Part shown: piece after piece, positions 47,310-57,961 of the stretch
Layout of the letters: every line of letters starts with the position of its first letter
Position numbering within the stretch: position 1 is the stretch's first letter
Assembly: GCA_027946365.1 (NCBI GenBank)
Contig: JAPEUQ010000007.1
Span: 1,054,001-1,118,000, forward strand
Direction: 5' to 3'
DNA: 64,000 bases
DNA from: Kalmusia sp. IMI 367209
Taxonomy: Eukaryota; Ascomycota; Dothideomycetes; Pleosporales; Didymosphaeriaceae
Position numbers and translations under genes: made by a program
The notes under the pieces: generated by a model
Database searches by the model: none
What the model saw: the letters and a program-made list of their open reading frames with translations, nothing else
Told to the model about the DNA's origin: nothing

Positions 47310-48851
47310 CTAGACCTGCCTCACCCACAGCCTACCCAGCGCCCCCCAACCCCCAACACAGCCGTCGCCCCCGTAAACAGAATAATACCCGTACTCCCCA
47401 TCGAACCCCCAGCTCTTCCCACTCCCTAGCCATCCCTCATGTGTAAGCAGCGCGACACTCAAGGGCCCACTGATCACATTCCCGATCCCCCTCCCGCCGG
47501 CCAACAACCCGAAGATAAACCCCGTGTCTATCGCAGGAGACTGCTTCTTCAGCTCGGTCAGTACGCCGCTCCACGTAGAACTAAATCCTCCCGCGAAGAA
47601 TCCATAAGTCAATGCAAAGATAGAGAGCAAGGCGATGTGTGAGCTCGTCCCCCAGAACAGAAACACGGCGAGCGCAGAACCAAGCGTAGACAAGAGAATG
47701 GTAGACTTGACGCCGACGTGGTCTCCTAGCGAGCCCATGACAATGCCACCGGGGATAGACGTTGCATTTATGAGGGCTAGCACGAGCGTGCCCATTGTGG
47801 GAGAGAGATGGAGAGAACGCACGGCGTACGAGGAGATGTAGGCGTAGGGCAGGAAGTAACCGAGGGACTGGAGGATGTTTCCGATCTGGAGCATCCAGAA
47901 CGCGGGGAGTTGGAGGAAGTTGGTGGAGATGCGGCGTGTGGTGGTGGTGCGGGAGAGTGGAATACGGGGTCGGACGGTGTAAAGGAGGGGCGCGGATAGG
48001 AGAACCTGTGGGCCATATTAGCGCGTGGTATGTCTCCCAGAATTTAGGGATGTCTTACTGTGGCGATGGACCATGCTTGTAGGGTTATCGCAGGCCCAAA
48101 TCTACGGAGACTGGCGCCCATGGCAAAGGGGAGACCGACTCCCGTCATGGACTTACCAGCCCACATGATACCATAAGCTAGCCCCTTCCTCTTTACGAAC
48201 CACTCGTCCAGATAGAGTGTTGTAGGCGTGAAGAGCAAGCCACACCCTAAAGCGCTGATAACACCCTGCGTTACTACAAGCTGCCACACCGTCTTCGCAA
48301 AGCTAGACGATAGGAAGCCCACAGCAGCTAGGACAAGGCCGATCGGACCACACCAACGGCGGAGGCGTGGCCAGCGTGTTAGGATGGCGAAGCTGAATGG
48401 CGACATGAGGTACATCACACCCTGATATAATGTCACTACTGACGGCTTTCTGGTCTGCTACACAACAGAGGGGTCACGGGAGGGGAAGCCTTACTGTAAG
48501 AGTGGTTCCAATAACTGCAACGTTCGACGAATCGCCTTCGAGTTTATCGCCATGGCTTTGATAATACTCTTGGAATACACCGAAAGCGGACGAGAAGCCT
48601 GTACCATGTGAGCTTGGTGTGTCATTACTTCATTATGGTCAAGCTTATGTACCCCAGACGGGTAGCTGAATGACGGTGCAGCCAGCTAAGACGAGCCATG
48701 CTCCTCGACCTGTGTCAATGGGCGGCAATCCGGCCTGTTCAATTTCTATGTCCGCTCCATTGTGCCACGTCGTCTCACGATGGGCCCCGGACGATGAGCC
48801 CGTTTGGGCATGGTTGCTGGAAAGCTCGATTTCTTCATGTACTTGTGCCAT
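47310..48851 (-). CDS. MFS transporter, monocarboxylate-porter (MCT) type
   Basis: Plasma-membrane secondary transporter. Exons 48851-48653, 48598-48495, 48421-48059 and 48005-47310 give 453 aa; introns 53-73 bp. The hydrophilic N-terminal leader (about 50 residues) precedes RGAWLVLAGCTVIQLPVWGFSSAFGVFQEYY, the characteristic first helix of the fungal MCT family. There are about 12 helices, a central basic loop (VRPRIPLSRTTTTRR) and GGIVMGSLGDHVGVKS at the start of the second half. The last helix is not hydrophobic in the frame that ends at 47310. The +1 frame there would encode a normal helix, so the C-terminal 25 residues are doubtful (see findings). It is divergent from the cupin gene. Substrate unknown; related proteins carry monocarboxylates or riboflavin. 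Confidence 0.87.
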
Positions 48852-49580
48852 GGTCAGGCTTATCGTTACTAGTCTCTGTACTCCCGAGCTCTTTATTTGA
48901 AGATTGCTAGAGTTATCCGCTGTTGACGGCAGTCTTATTTCGCACAGTTGATGTTAGTCTCTCGGCGCGAGGATGTTTCCTCGCAGTGGCGCGCAGCACA
49001 ATCACACGGGAACGGGAAAAATGAATTAGGAAGAATCGGATTGAAGCTGATTCCTGTCAAGTACAGAGTACTTGTGTGATTATATTTGTTTGCTGATTCC
49101 TTCTTATCAAGTATTTGCTCGCGTGCTTAGTTGCCCATGCCAGTTGCTTTTGTGGAGGGGTAAGATCGACATGGTTCCCGTGTGAGGGCATTCCGGCGGA
49201 TAACTCCGAACGCTTGACTGGACCCCGCGCTTTCAAAGCATCCACGATCCCACAAATTATTGAAGGCGCAGAACAGACGTCCGCGGCCGTTTCTATGATC
49301 AACAATTGAACACGTGACTTGGTCATGGTTTGAAGGTGAAGGTGATAGAGTGTGAAGTCGGGTTTCGGACTTCGGCTCCACATTCGGGATGAGTGGGATG
49401 TTGGATGTTGCACTGCGTCGGGTCAAGCTATGGCGGTTATAAAAGCTGCAGTGCATCGGGACATGATTGCAGAGGAGAACGACATATACCCAACATATTC
49501 GCGACCTTCCTGCTGCAAGAAAAGGGCTGCAGCATCATTCCCGATAGCAAGCCAACCGAGTAAAAGCTCCGACTCCGACC
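48852..49580. promoter_or_regulatory. Shared bidirectional promoter region, MFS transporter and cupin
   Basis: 729 bases between two divergent starts. No clear binding site was identified by eye. A shared regulatory region is inferred from the geometry only. Confidence 0.4.
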
Positions 49581-50135
49581 ATGTCTGCAAAGCAATCCGA
49601 GAAGCTCCCGCAACCCCAACGGTTCATCACGACGCACAATGAGGACGGCAAGGCCGTGTTTGAGGGCAGATTCGGCGAGGAGATACAGATGGTGACGCTG
49701 CCCGATGGCATCGCATTCGGGCTTGACTACACAACGAAAGGCACACCCGTCAGCATGGAGAAGGATGAAGACCTCGACATATACAGCAACTACCTGAAGA
49801 ACCCTCCAGGCCTGACCATTTCGAACGGATATGTGCTCCGCCATGTAGATATTCCCCCGGACATGGAATGCACCATGCATCGTACCGTGAGCCTCGACTA
49901 CGGCGTTGTATTAGAGGGCCAGGTCGATCTGCTGCTTGACAGCGGGGAGCAGCGCACGATGAAGGTCGGAGACGTCGCGATTCAGCGCGGAACCATGCAC
50001 CAGTGGATCAACCGGGACAAAACGAAATATGCGAGAATGTTGTTTGTGCTAGTGGATTGCAAGCCATTGGTTATTGCAGGGAAAAAGTTGGGCGAGGAGC
50101 TAGATGAGATGCCAGGTGTGCGGTCGTCGGAGTAG
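49581..50135 (+). CDS. Small cupin-domain protein
   Basis: Intronless, 184 aa. The cupin fold is seen in the second half: GYVLRHVDIPPDMECTMHRTVSLDYGVVLEGQVDLLL (motif 1-like, with His and a Gly turn), followed by MKVGDVAIQRGTMHQWIN (motif 2: G-D-x4-x-G-x2-H-x-W). Such single-cupin proteins often bind a metal and act as dioxygenases, isomerases or decarboxylases, but the motif 1 histidines are reduced here. It is next to and divergent from the MFS transporter, a common layout for small catabolic pairs. Confidence 0.85.
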   Translation: MSAKQSEKLPQPQRFITTHNEDGKAVFEGRFGEEIQMVTLPDGIAFGLDYTTKGTPVSMEKDEDLDIYSNYLKNPPGLTISNGYVLRHVDIPPDMECTMHRTVSLDYGVVLEGQVDLLLDSGEQRTMKVGDVAIQRGTMHQWINRDKTKYARMLFVLVDCKPLVIAGKKLGEELDEMPGVRSSE

Positions 50136-50521
50136 CGATTATAGTCAGTAGCATGTACAGTAGTGAAGCCAAACAGCGCACCCAGCCAAAGATGGTGGAT
50201 GTTGCGTGTAGGCGAAGAAACGAAATGCAAACAAGCCGCGCCTGCCAAGCCGCGCCACTTCCGAATTAGAACCAACGCATCTCTCTTTAGCCCTGCACTG
50301 CACAGTCACCCATCCGCCATAGACAGACTATCTTTATGTTTCTCTACCTTCACTGACGCGAAAGGGCACGCGTGGCTGGCACACAGATAATGAGGCAGCA
50401 TTTTCCGGGAATGGGGCGTCACGAACAATAGTAGCGGAATATCCTAAGCAACCCATTGTTCTACACTCGCTCACAGATGCCCTTTCGGGTACCGCTCAAA
50501 GGTAGACTTAGAGCGAACAAA
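50136..50521. other. Spacer before the farnesyltransferase gene
   Basis: Promoter of the farnesyltransferase beta gene. An in-frame ATG at 50477 could extend that protein by 15 residues. Confidence 0.45.
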
Positions 50522-52029
50522 ATGTCCTCCTCACGCCCTCAATTTTCTCAGTCACCTTCTCCATCATCCCGACTAGAAGAAATATTGGACAGTACAGACC
50601 GGGTCGAAGAGCTGTCCGACTCAGACCAGGACTACGAAGACATGGCACCCTTGACCAAAGAAGAGCAGGCGCACATCGCGTATCTCGAGAGCGTCAAGAT
50701 ACCGATTGTAGATGGCCTGGAGACCGACACATCACATGTCCAAGATGAGACGCTACGAATCGTCCTGCCGTACCTGGAGGGCAACCCTAACGATTTCCCA
50801 CTGAACATATTTGGCATTCCCCATCTTCAGAAACCAAAACACGTTGCATTCCTCAAGAAGGCTTTGGGAGATTATCCGGCGCCCTTCGCCATGATGGATG
50901 CTTCTCGACCGTGGCTTGTATATTGGAGCTTGCAGGGACTAAGTGCTCTGAACTACGACATATCCGAATTTCGTGAAAGGTAGGTCTGACCTGTTTGTCA
51001 ATCTCACGCAGTTTTCCTCTATCTTACGATCGTCTGACCTCGATCAGAGTCATACACACCTTTTCCTTGGTGCAATATCCTGACGGCGGCTACGGCGGCA
51101 ATTTCGGCCACCTTCCGCATCTTGCCGCGACTTACGCTGCTGTACTATCCATCCTCATGGTCGGAGGCAAAGATGCATACGATTCGATCAATCGTAAAAG
51201 CCTTTGGCACTTTCTTGGCCAGTTGAAGCAGACAGACGGAGGCTTCAACATGACAGCGGGTGGAGAAGAGGACATACGAGGTGCTTTCTGTGCTCTTGTC
51301 ATCATGAGTTTACTACGAATCCCGCTCGAACTTCCGCAGGATGCACCCGCCCGGGCGCACGGTCTAACCAGCTTTTTGGATAATCTCGGCGATTGGATAT
51401 CCAAATGCCAGTCATTCGACGGTGGCATCTCTGCAGCGCCTGGGAATGAAGCCCACGGCGCCTACGCCTTCTGTGGACTGGGCGCCCTGTCGATCATGGG
51501 CCCACCAAAGCACACACTAACGAAGCATTTAGATATGTCTAGACTTGTGCACTGGCTATCTGCGCGGCAATGCGCCCCCGAGGGTGGGTACAACGGACGT
51601 ACCAACAAACTAGTGGACGGTTGCTATTCACACTGGGTCGGCGGCTGCTGGTCCCTTGTTGAAGCTGCAACAACAACGAATGTCTGGAATCGGGATGCTC
51701 TCGCACGGTATATTCTCTCTGCAGCTCAATATGCCAAGGGCGGGTTGATCGACAAGCCGGGTAAGAGAGCGGACGCATACCACAGCTGCTATAACTTGGC
51801 TGGCTTGAGCGCGGCACAACACATGTATGTCTACGAAGAAAAAGAACAAGAAGGGCTAAGCGGTGGAGATCTGGATGCACCCTATTATTGGAAGGTGCAA
51901 GGAACGTACGATGGATCAACGGTGTGGGCAGAGAAGGATAAGGTCGGAGAGGTACACCCCATCTTCGTCATTCCTATCAAGGCGGTACATGAATGCCGGA
52001 AGTACTTTGAGAGCAAGACGAGCTTGTAA
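50522..52029 (+). CDS. RAM1: Protein farnesyltransferase beta subunit
   Basis: Catalytic subunit that attaches farnesyl to the CaaX Cys of Ras, Rho and a-factor-type proteins. Exons 50522-50979 and 51048-52029 give 479 aa; intron 68 bp. The prenyltransferase alpha-alpha barrel repeats are visible as GGF/GGY segments: DGGYGGNFGHLPHLAATYAA, TDGGFNMTAGGEEDIRGAF, FDGGISAAPGNEAHGAY and GGYNGRTNKLVDGCYSHWVGG. The zinc ligands fit: Asp and Cys in VDGCYSHW, and His in DAYHSCYNLAGLS. The N-terminal extension is acidic and disordered (residues 1-40). An upstream in-frame ATG at 50477 is possible. Family identity is firm. Confidence 0.95.
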
Positions 52030-52218
52030 ACGATCCAAGTGAAGCTTGGCTCTCCCTAGCGATCCACAATTGTGTTAGGGGTCGGAAAGAGGCACGGGAA
52101 TGCGGCGACAACATTGACTAGGTTTTTTGCTTTGAGCGAAAATAACATCTGTGTGTTTCTATATTTGCCAGCCATGTATCGAGTGCCCACCCCCACGCAT
52201 CCCCACCTGTCAATGCAA

Positions 52219-52712
52219 TCATCCATCCATGTAGATTACGAGTGGAGGACCGTCCTCTACTTTCCCCTTGAGCAACGCTTTGATCTCTCGGTGGGCCGCG
52301 TCTTCGTTATCGTAGTATTCCATGTCCTCTTTGGAGAGAAAGACGGTCCTGGCGACAAAGGTATAGCCCCTACTGCGGGAATCCTGATGGGTGACGTGTC
52401 CGGCACTGATCTGAATGTACTGGTTCCCGTCCTTTGTCTCTGTCAGTGACGGCTCTTGTCGTCCCAATCACCCACGAGCTAGTCTCGTTCAGGATCTGTC
52501 TGTGTTCGACGTCGAGCGTGATGAGATTCCTGTCCTGCATGCTCGGCTCCGTGTACGCTAAGACATGTATGTACGTGCAGCTCGATTGGGGAAATGAGTC
52601 AGGAACGCACCTTGACGGCTTCTTGACTCAGCGTCGAGTACTTGTTGACGGCTTGCTGGACAACGGCAGCATCGGGGATTTTGAACAGGGTCAGGCGGAC
52701 GATGGGCGGCAT
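52219..52712 (-). CDS. Small Dabb-like (stress-responsive alpha/beta barrel) protein
   Basis: Two exons, 52712-52611 and 52431-52219, 104 aa, joined across a 179-bp intron. The first exon is MPPIVRLTLFKIPD..., the opening strand of ferredoxin-like Dabb proteins. The second begins DGNQYIQISAGHVTHQDSRSRGYTFVARTVF and ends DMEYYDNEDAAHREIKALL...VIYMDG, matching the Y-Y-x3-D/E-x-A-H helix of that family. Total length equals that of typical single-domain members. The intron is long for this genome, and its first half contains another possible acceptor (cttag at about 52542), so a middle exon is conceivable, though it would interrupt the fold. Convergent with the farnesyltransferase gene, 189 bases apart. 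Confidence 0.72.
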
Positions 52713-53500
52713 GCTGGCGTGCAGGAGGATTTGGCGGGGAAGGCTAGTTGTGGAGAGGCTGATGGGTATGTAGCGCACGGAGATTCAACCATTTGATACT
52801 TGATTCAGGGCGAGCAGTCGGTCTAAGACACAGGCAGGAGGCATATTTGTGGAGGTTGAGCTTCGGAGTAGGGTGAGGAGAGCCAGAGGAATCCAATCCC
52901 CCCCTCCAACGTCGCCGGTTCCCCCCCCTCTCTCCTACGCTGGACGAACAAGACGCCGCAGTTGCACAGCACAGTCTGCCATATAGCAAGCCCCCCCGCT
53001 ATGGTGTTGCAAGTCTCGTCGCTGACCAACACCCGAGCGCCGTCGTAGGCGCCAAGAGGGACGACGGCGAGACTCGAAGACAGGCCGTCCTCGTACATGC
53101 AGCATCGATGACGGATGGCGCCCGTCCCCCCATCTCGATCCCAATCATGGTAATTCGCTCACGGTGAATGGGCGGCGGTAGCATTGGTGCATTGGTGGTG
53201 CCGCTCGAGGTTACGTGGGTAGTGTTACACAGACACGGCACCAAATGAACCCTTCAGACGGGAGCGCTCCGGCCCACCTCACCCTGGCGCTGCCGCAGCA
53301 CGTCTCACAAGGCTGGAGGAGCTCGTGGTTGGAGAGGCCAGGCAGCGCGAATGAACCGGTGGGTCAGTTGCCCGGAAGCAGGCCGATTCGAAGGAAGCTC
53401 GACGACACTGGGTGTGAACGCCCCAATCGCCCTCACAACCACCGCGTCGCCAGAAGAGGGCGTTGTGCGCTCTTTCGCCGTTGCATGGACCCTCACGGCC

Positions 53501-53516
53501 TCTCTCTCTCTCTCTC
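53501..53516. repeat. (tc)8 microsatellite
   Basis: Perfect dinucleotide tract in the gene-poor region. Confidence 0.9.
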
Positions 53517-54006
53517 GAGCACTTATGCATGTCAAGAGGGGCCGTTGGAAGCAAGTGCTGCCACGCCCGCGCTTGCTCACCGCCTTTCTCATCAGACCAG
53601 ACCGAGCGTCGCAGATTGCGCAGGCCGCCGTGGCTGGTGTCTCTCTCCCGCCAGATCTTCCTCACTCTCTCTCTCCCCCCCGCCCGTGACACGCCGGTAC
53701 TCGACGGCGGCCAGACAACGAGCCCCTGGACATCTGCTGCCAATCGCCCCGCCTCGGCGACGCGCAGTTTGCCCTTTCTATTCACCTCTGTATTCACTCT
53801 GCTCGCGCGCGTAGCAGGTACCAGAGCTACTATACTACCATGGCCCGTCCGTTCTAAGCCTTAGGACCGACGCCAGACGCGGTGGACCTGGTCGACCGTG
53901 TACCCAAGCACCTACCGAGCGTCTCGCCGCCTATCGTGCTTCGACATCCACCTGTCTGCCGCCTGCCGTCTGCTGCTTGCATCCGCACTGTGCACTCCGA
54001 GGCAGG

Positions 54007-54025
54007 GTCGTCGTCGTCGTCGTCG
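54007..54025. repeat. (gtc)6 microsatellite
   Basis: Perfect gtc units in the gene-poor region, like the tract at 43891. Confidence 0.9.
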
Positions 54026-55825
54026 ACCGCCCACCCGCCGCCGCCGCATGCCTTTTCGCCCGGCGATCGCGGGCCTCTCCATCAATGCTCTGTCTGCAAG
54101 TGCTCGTGTTTCGCGACTCGCGACGCTGCCCGACAATATCCCCAGATATTGCTGACGGCCCGCGCATCGCCAGCGCGGATAATCTGCGTGAACCGCCCGC
54201 CTTACCCCGCTGCCAGCCTGCGATCCTGACGCTGTGCCCTCTCGCAGTCCCGGCATCGCGTCTTCAGGAACGCCTGTGCCGGCCCCGGTCGCGCCAAGCA
54301 TACGGAATGGCGACGATGCTGGCCTGCATGGCGGCGACCAGAGCCATAGGCGCTCGAGGCCCGCCAGGACATCTCCGCAGCGGCGAGTGTTGCTCACTTG
54401 CATCAAATTACAGCTAACAGCCGTTGGTCCTGACCCCTTTGGGTTTTCGGCGCAGATAGCCTGACAATCCAGAGCAGCAAGCGTTTGCCAACTCATTATG
54501 CGTCAAAGATGCATGGTAACACCAAACCCCGTCGCCTCTGCGAGACCCTCGATTCCAGCAATCAATCTCGGCCGCTTGCCCAGGGCCCTGTCTTGCTTTC
54601 CAGGAAGACCCAAGCTCGTGCCAGTGCTGCGCTCGTCCTGCCCCAAGCCACTACTCGCATTTGCACGCAGTCACGATAGCGTGTTCAAACGCCCCTCCAG
54701 TTATCGCGGTCCTCCGCCGCGACTCCCGCGCTGTGTCTGATGGTGTCAGAAGCTTAGTGCCCCGGTTTTTGCCAGCTTTTACGCCGTGGGAAAAGAAGAA
54801 GCCGGCTCCTGGCCTCTGATCCAGTTCGCGCCCCGGCCTTCCTATTCCTCTCTGAAAGTGTGGCCAAATACCAGTCTCGCGCCAAGCATGCAATGGCATT
54901 CGGGGCCACGGAACGCTGGCAGGGCTTGCAGCATCTGACGTTGCGCTGCTTCGCATTTCTCCTCACTTGCAACAATGCATTAGCGGCTCGCCTCTATGCT
55001 CGACGAGTACGAGGCGTGCGCGCATTGATATTGCCTTCCTGTCTTGCTTTGCTGTGCCGAGGACGGAGTGTCCTGGTACGTAGTCTGTTATGCTTCCGCA
55101 TCAGGTCTGACCAGGTGCCGATCGAAACGTCGAGATACAGCCTTGACAAGTGGGCCCTTGACAATACTTCCGATCACCAGCCGTTCATCACGCTACTGCT
55201 GCAGCAGGGTGGCGAGTCCTGATGATGTGCACTCTGCAAAGACCGGTGAAGCTGTGCCTTTCACAGTTTAAGGTCTTCCTAGCTAAAATTCTGGAACCCC
55301 AGTCTTTACTGGCGAAAATGCACGCCAACACATCAATATGGGTCGTTCCCACAGAGCCGCAACAAAGCCCGCAGATTATTCATTTCTGGATGTCCAATTG
55401 CCTCCGGATCCTACTGGTAGGCGAACGTACAGCGGTTGCATATCCTGAGATGCCCGATGCACTCGGCTACTGCAATAAATTACACTTCATCCCACACTTG
55501 CTGCACTTATGGTTCCCACCCTTCCCCATCCCCCTTCTGCAGGCCACTTACTCTCCCTTGCTCCCGCTCGTTCTCAATAGCCGCTGGTCCTCACTAGACA
55601 GCTGTCACTTCTTACATTGGTAGTTGTCAAGCCCCCGAACGCATCTGTTGTCGTACCGCAGGAGCCACGAATTCCTCTCTCGGCCTGATATCGTCGCCAC
55701 CAACGAGCGTGTGCCAGTTCAGCACTCTACTGTCTCCCAATTTCTTTTGAGATCTACGAATCTGCATTGAAGCGCTCTTCTGCACCAATTGCTGTTCGAT
55801 TCACACGTCAACACACCCAAGAACC

Positions 55826-56600
55826 ATGTTCTACATAATGTACCTTACAGGTATGGTGCTTACACGTTCCTTTGAAACTCGTGTTCTTCGTACCACTATC
55901 GTGGGTGCCGTGCAGATGTGTGCCCAACATGAGTTGTCCATGTCTCAATGGCGAGTTCGTGGGGACGCTCTCTGCATCTAACCCCTTCCCGCTCACCGTT
56001 TACCGTCTTGCCGGTGCAAAGGAAAAAAAAAAAAAAAAGAAAAGAAACCATGTGTGCATGAGCATCGAAATTCCCGCAGTCTTGTACATTGCCATAAGCC
56101 CACTGCTGATTTCTGCCTTAGGCCTCTGCCAGCGCCGCCACTGGCCAGACCCACACTTCCAGACGTACCGCACCCGGCTAGGCTACGGATGCACTGTACG
56201 AGTAAACAACAGGGAATATTCTACCGACGTCGAGTACGAGACGGATGAGCTGGCTAAGAATGCCGCCGCCACCCGAGCCTACATGATCTGCCGCAACTTT
56301 TCTGTCAATGACGGCATGTATCCGGGTCAGCGTCCTGGCCAAGGCGGCGTCGTCCAAGGTCTTCCTGTCGCCATTGGAACCGGACGCAGGGGCACCGTCT
56401 CTTCTGAGTTTGATAGCTCAAGCTCAAGCGGCGGGACGAGTCCCCGCAACTCGGACTGTGGTCTGGATGCCGAACCTGCTGGTCGAAGGTCCAGCAAATC
56501 CTCCGCATCCTCCATCTCCAACTGCATCTGCGGCCGCAGCACTGTCCGTGCATATGAGCGGTGCACATACTGTCTGCGTGAGGCAGGATACCGATGCTAG
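55826..56600 (+). CDS. dsRBM-like fungal protein with C-terminal Cys cluster
   Basis: Model 55826-55850 plus 56122-56600, 167 aa. The first exon is only 25 nt (MFYIMYLTG) and the intron is 271 bp, long for this genome; phases agree. The domain at about 9-70 (CQRRHWPDPHFQTYRTRLGY, CTVRVNNREYSTD, then ELAKNAAATRAYMICRNFS) fits a double-stranded-RNA-binding motif: helix, three strands, and an A-K-N-A-A-A-x-x-A second helix. A disordered Ser/Gly-rich linker follows, then C-x-C-x11-C-x2-C-x6-C (NCICGRSTVRAYERC...), a possible zinc-binding end. The start exon is the weakest part; a non-spliced start farther upstream is also open. RNA binding is inferred from the fold. Confidence 0.68.
56023..56038. 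repeat. 16-base A run inside the dsRBM-like gene intron
   Basis: Perfect A16 followed by gaaaagaaa, about 84 bases upstream of the chosen acceptor. Confidence 0.9.
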
Positions 56601-57869
56601 ACGACAACCCGCCCTATCGCGTAACAGCACCTACATCTGAACTTTCTGCACAGCGTCGACGATACCATCACGATAACAAAAAGACTTTGAAGAGCTCAGG
56701 CTCAGCGATACCACGATGTTCACGAATTGCATTACGATACGATACTTACGACTTCACGAGCGTTCGATTTTTCAGATTTCTTGCACCTGAGTTTGTTAGT
56801 TATTAGAGCGAACATTTCTTTCGGTTTATATCCACTTTGTCATAAGGCCATGACAGGATCCGAATTCATATCTCCTTCGACTTTCATACGAGGCGAGCAT
56901 AGCGACGGCACTGCAGCGTTCAGCGAAAACACTCGGGGTGGTTATCTCCTTTCAGACTGCAACATTGATTCATTCCATTCACGACTCTCTTCTACCTATT
57001 GATGAAACTAAAGAGAAGATCACGACATGCGAGCCACACGGCCCTATGATGTACTCCCGAATTGACGAATCAAATTGGATTTTTTTCGGTAATTTCGAAT
57101 TAATTATATGTTGGGTTCACGTCCCAGTCTTTCAATACTTCGAGACTATGGTACGGTGCGGGTCGCGCCAAGACCCACGATTTTACTCGTAATCATGGTC
57201 CGTGATTTGACACAACCTTGACACCGTTAACAGGATTCCACACAGGCCCGCTTCTGCGTTGGTCACATGTGAGCATGTAGGGACGGCACGCTTGTTCTCT
57301 CGAGCTGCTACGCCTTAGTAGCGTGTTTGTTGAATGAAGCGCCAATAGGCACCTTGGCTGTCTACCTGGTCGAAGAGACTGCCCGTTGCCGTACCTTGTA
57401 TAAAAATCACGAAGTATCAAATAGTAAAATTCCGGTTTCCTTCACGAGGCTCAATAATGTCCACTGTCTTGATTGCTCGAAAACCGCTTCACGCTGGAAA
57501 TATACCCCGCGGCGAAAGGTTTCCTCGAACTATACGCAGGCGCTTGTGAAGGGTTTTCCATTGTTATCAAGACGAATCGAGGAGTGAACCTAGTCCGTGA
57601 TGATACTTTTGAATTACATGACTTTGGCCGATATTTGGTCGCGGTCTAAATCCTTCAAGCTGTCATTGAGGCTCCGATTAGTGATATTGACGGTGGAGTG
57701 ATGTCTTGGAAGAATTGGTGGGCGAAAATCCACATAGCTACCGACTAACACGTACCAAATACAACAGGCTGTACCAGCCCAACACAAACTTTCCTTTCCC
57801 CTCTCGAGAGATAGGTTCAGTGGGTGTGTAGCGGCTCTCAACAGGATGCCACTCGGGGAGAAGATGGAG
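56601..57869. other. Intergenic region, 1.3 kb, nothing recognised
   Basis: 3' flank of the dsRBM-like gene and upstream region of the split-start gene. No supported frame, RNA gene or repeat. Confidence 0.5.
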
Positions 57870-57876
57870 TATTTAA
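57870..57876 (+). promoter_or_regulatory. TATA-like box of the split-start gene
   Basis: TATTTAA, 86 bases upstream of the first base of the split start codon. The distance fits a short leader. Confidence 0.45.
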
Positions 57877-57961
57877 GACTAAATACTGCATCTCGTAGAA
57901 GTCCATCTCGAAAACTCCATTCGGTTCACATTAAAGACTTCACTCAGTCCAATCTCTTAAC

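Larger units (their letters stand above)
52713..55825. other. Long gene-poor region, 3.1 kb
   Basis: Upstream of the dsRBM-like gene. GC- and pyrimidine-rich (52900-54100) with microsatellites (tc)n at 53501-53516 and (gtc)n at 54007-54025. Many long frames occur on both strands at once, an effect of base composition; none shows a recognisable domain. May contain a long 5' leader of the downstream gene. Confidence 0.45.

Noticed and set aside
52543..52610. Short alternative intron (gtgcgt...cttag) and middle exon in the Dabb-like gene
   Set aside because: The extra exon would insert about 40 residues of non-family sequence between two segments that align as one compact domain.
53912..54496. 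194-codon minus-strand frame rich in Arg, overlapping plus-strand frames
   Set aside because: Arises from the (gtc)n tract and GC-rich sequence; no protein-like pattern.
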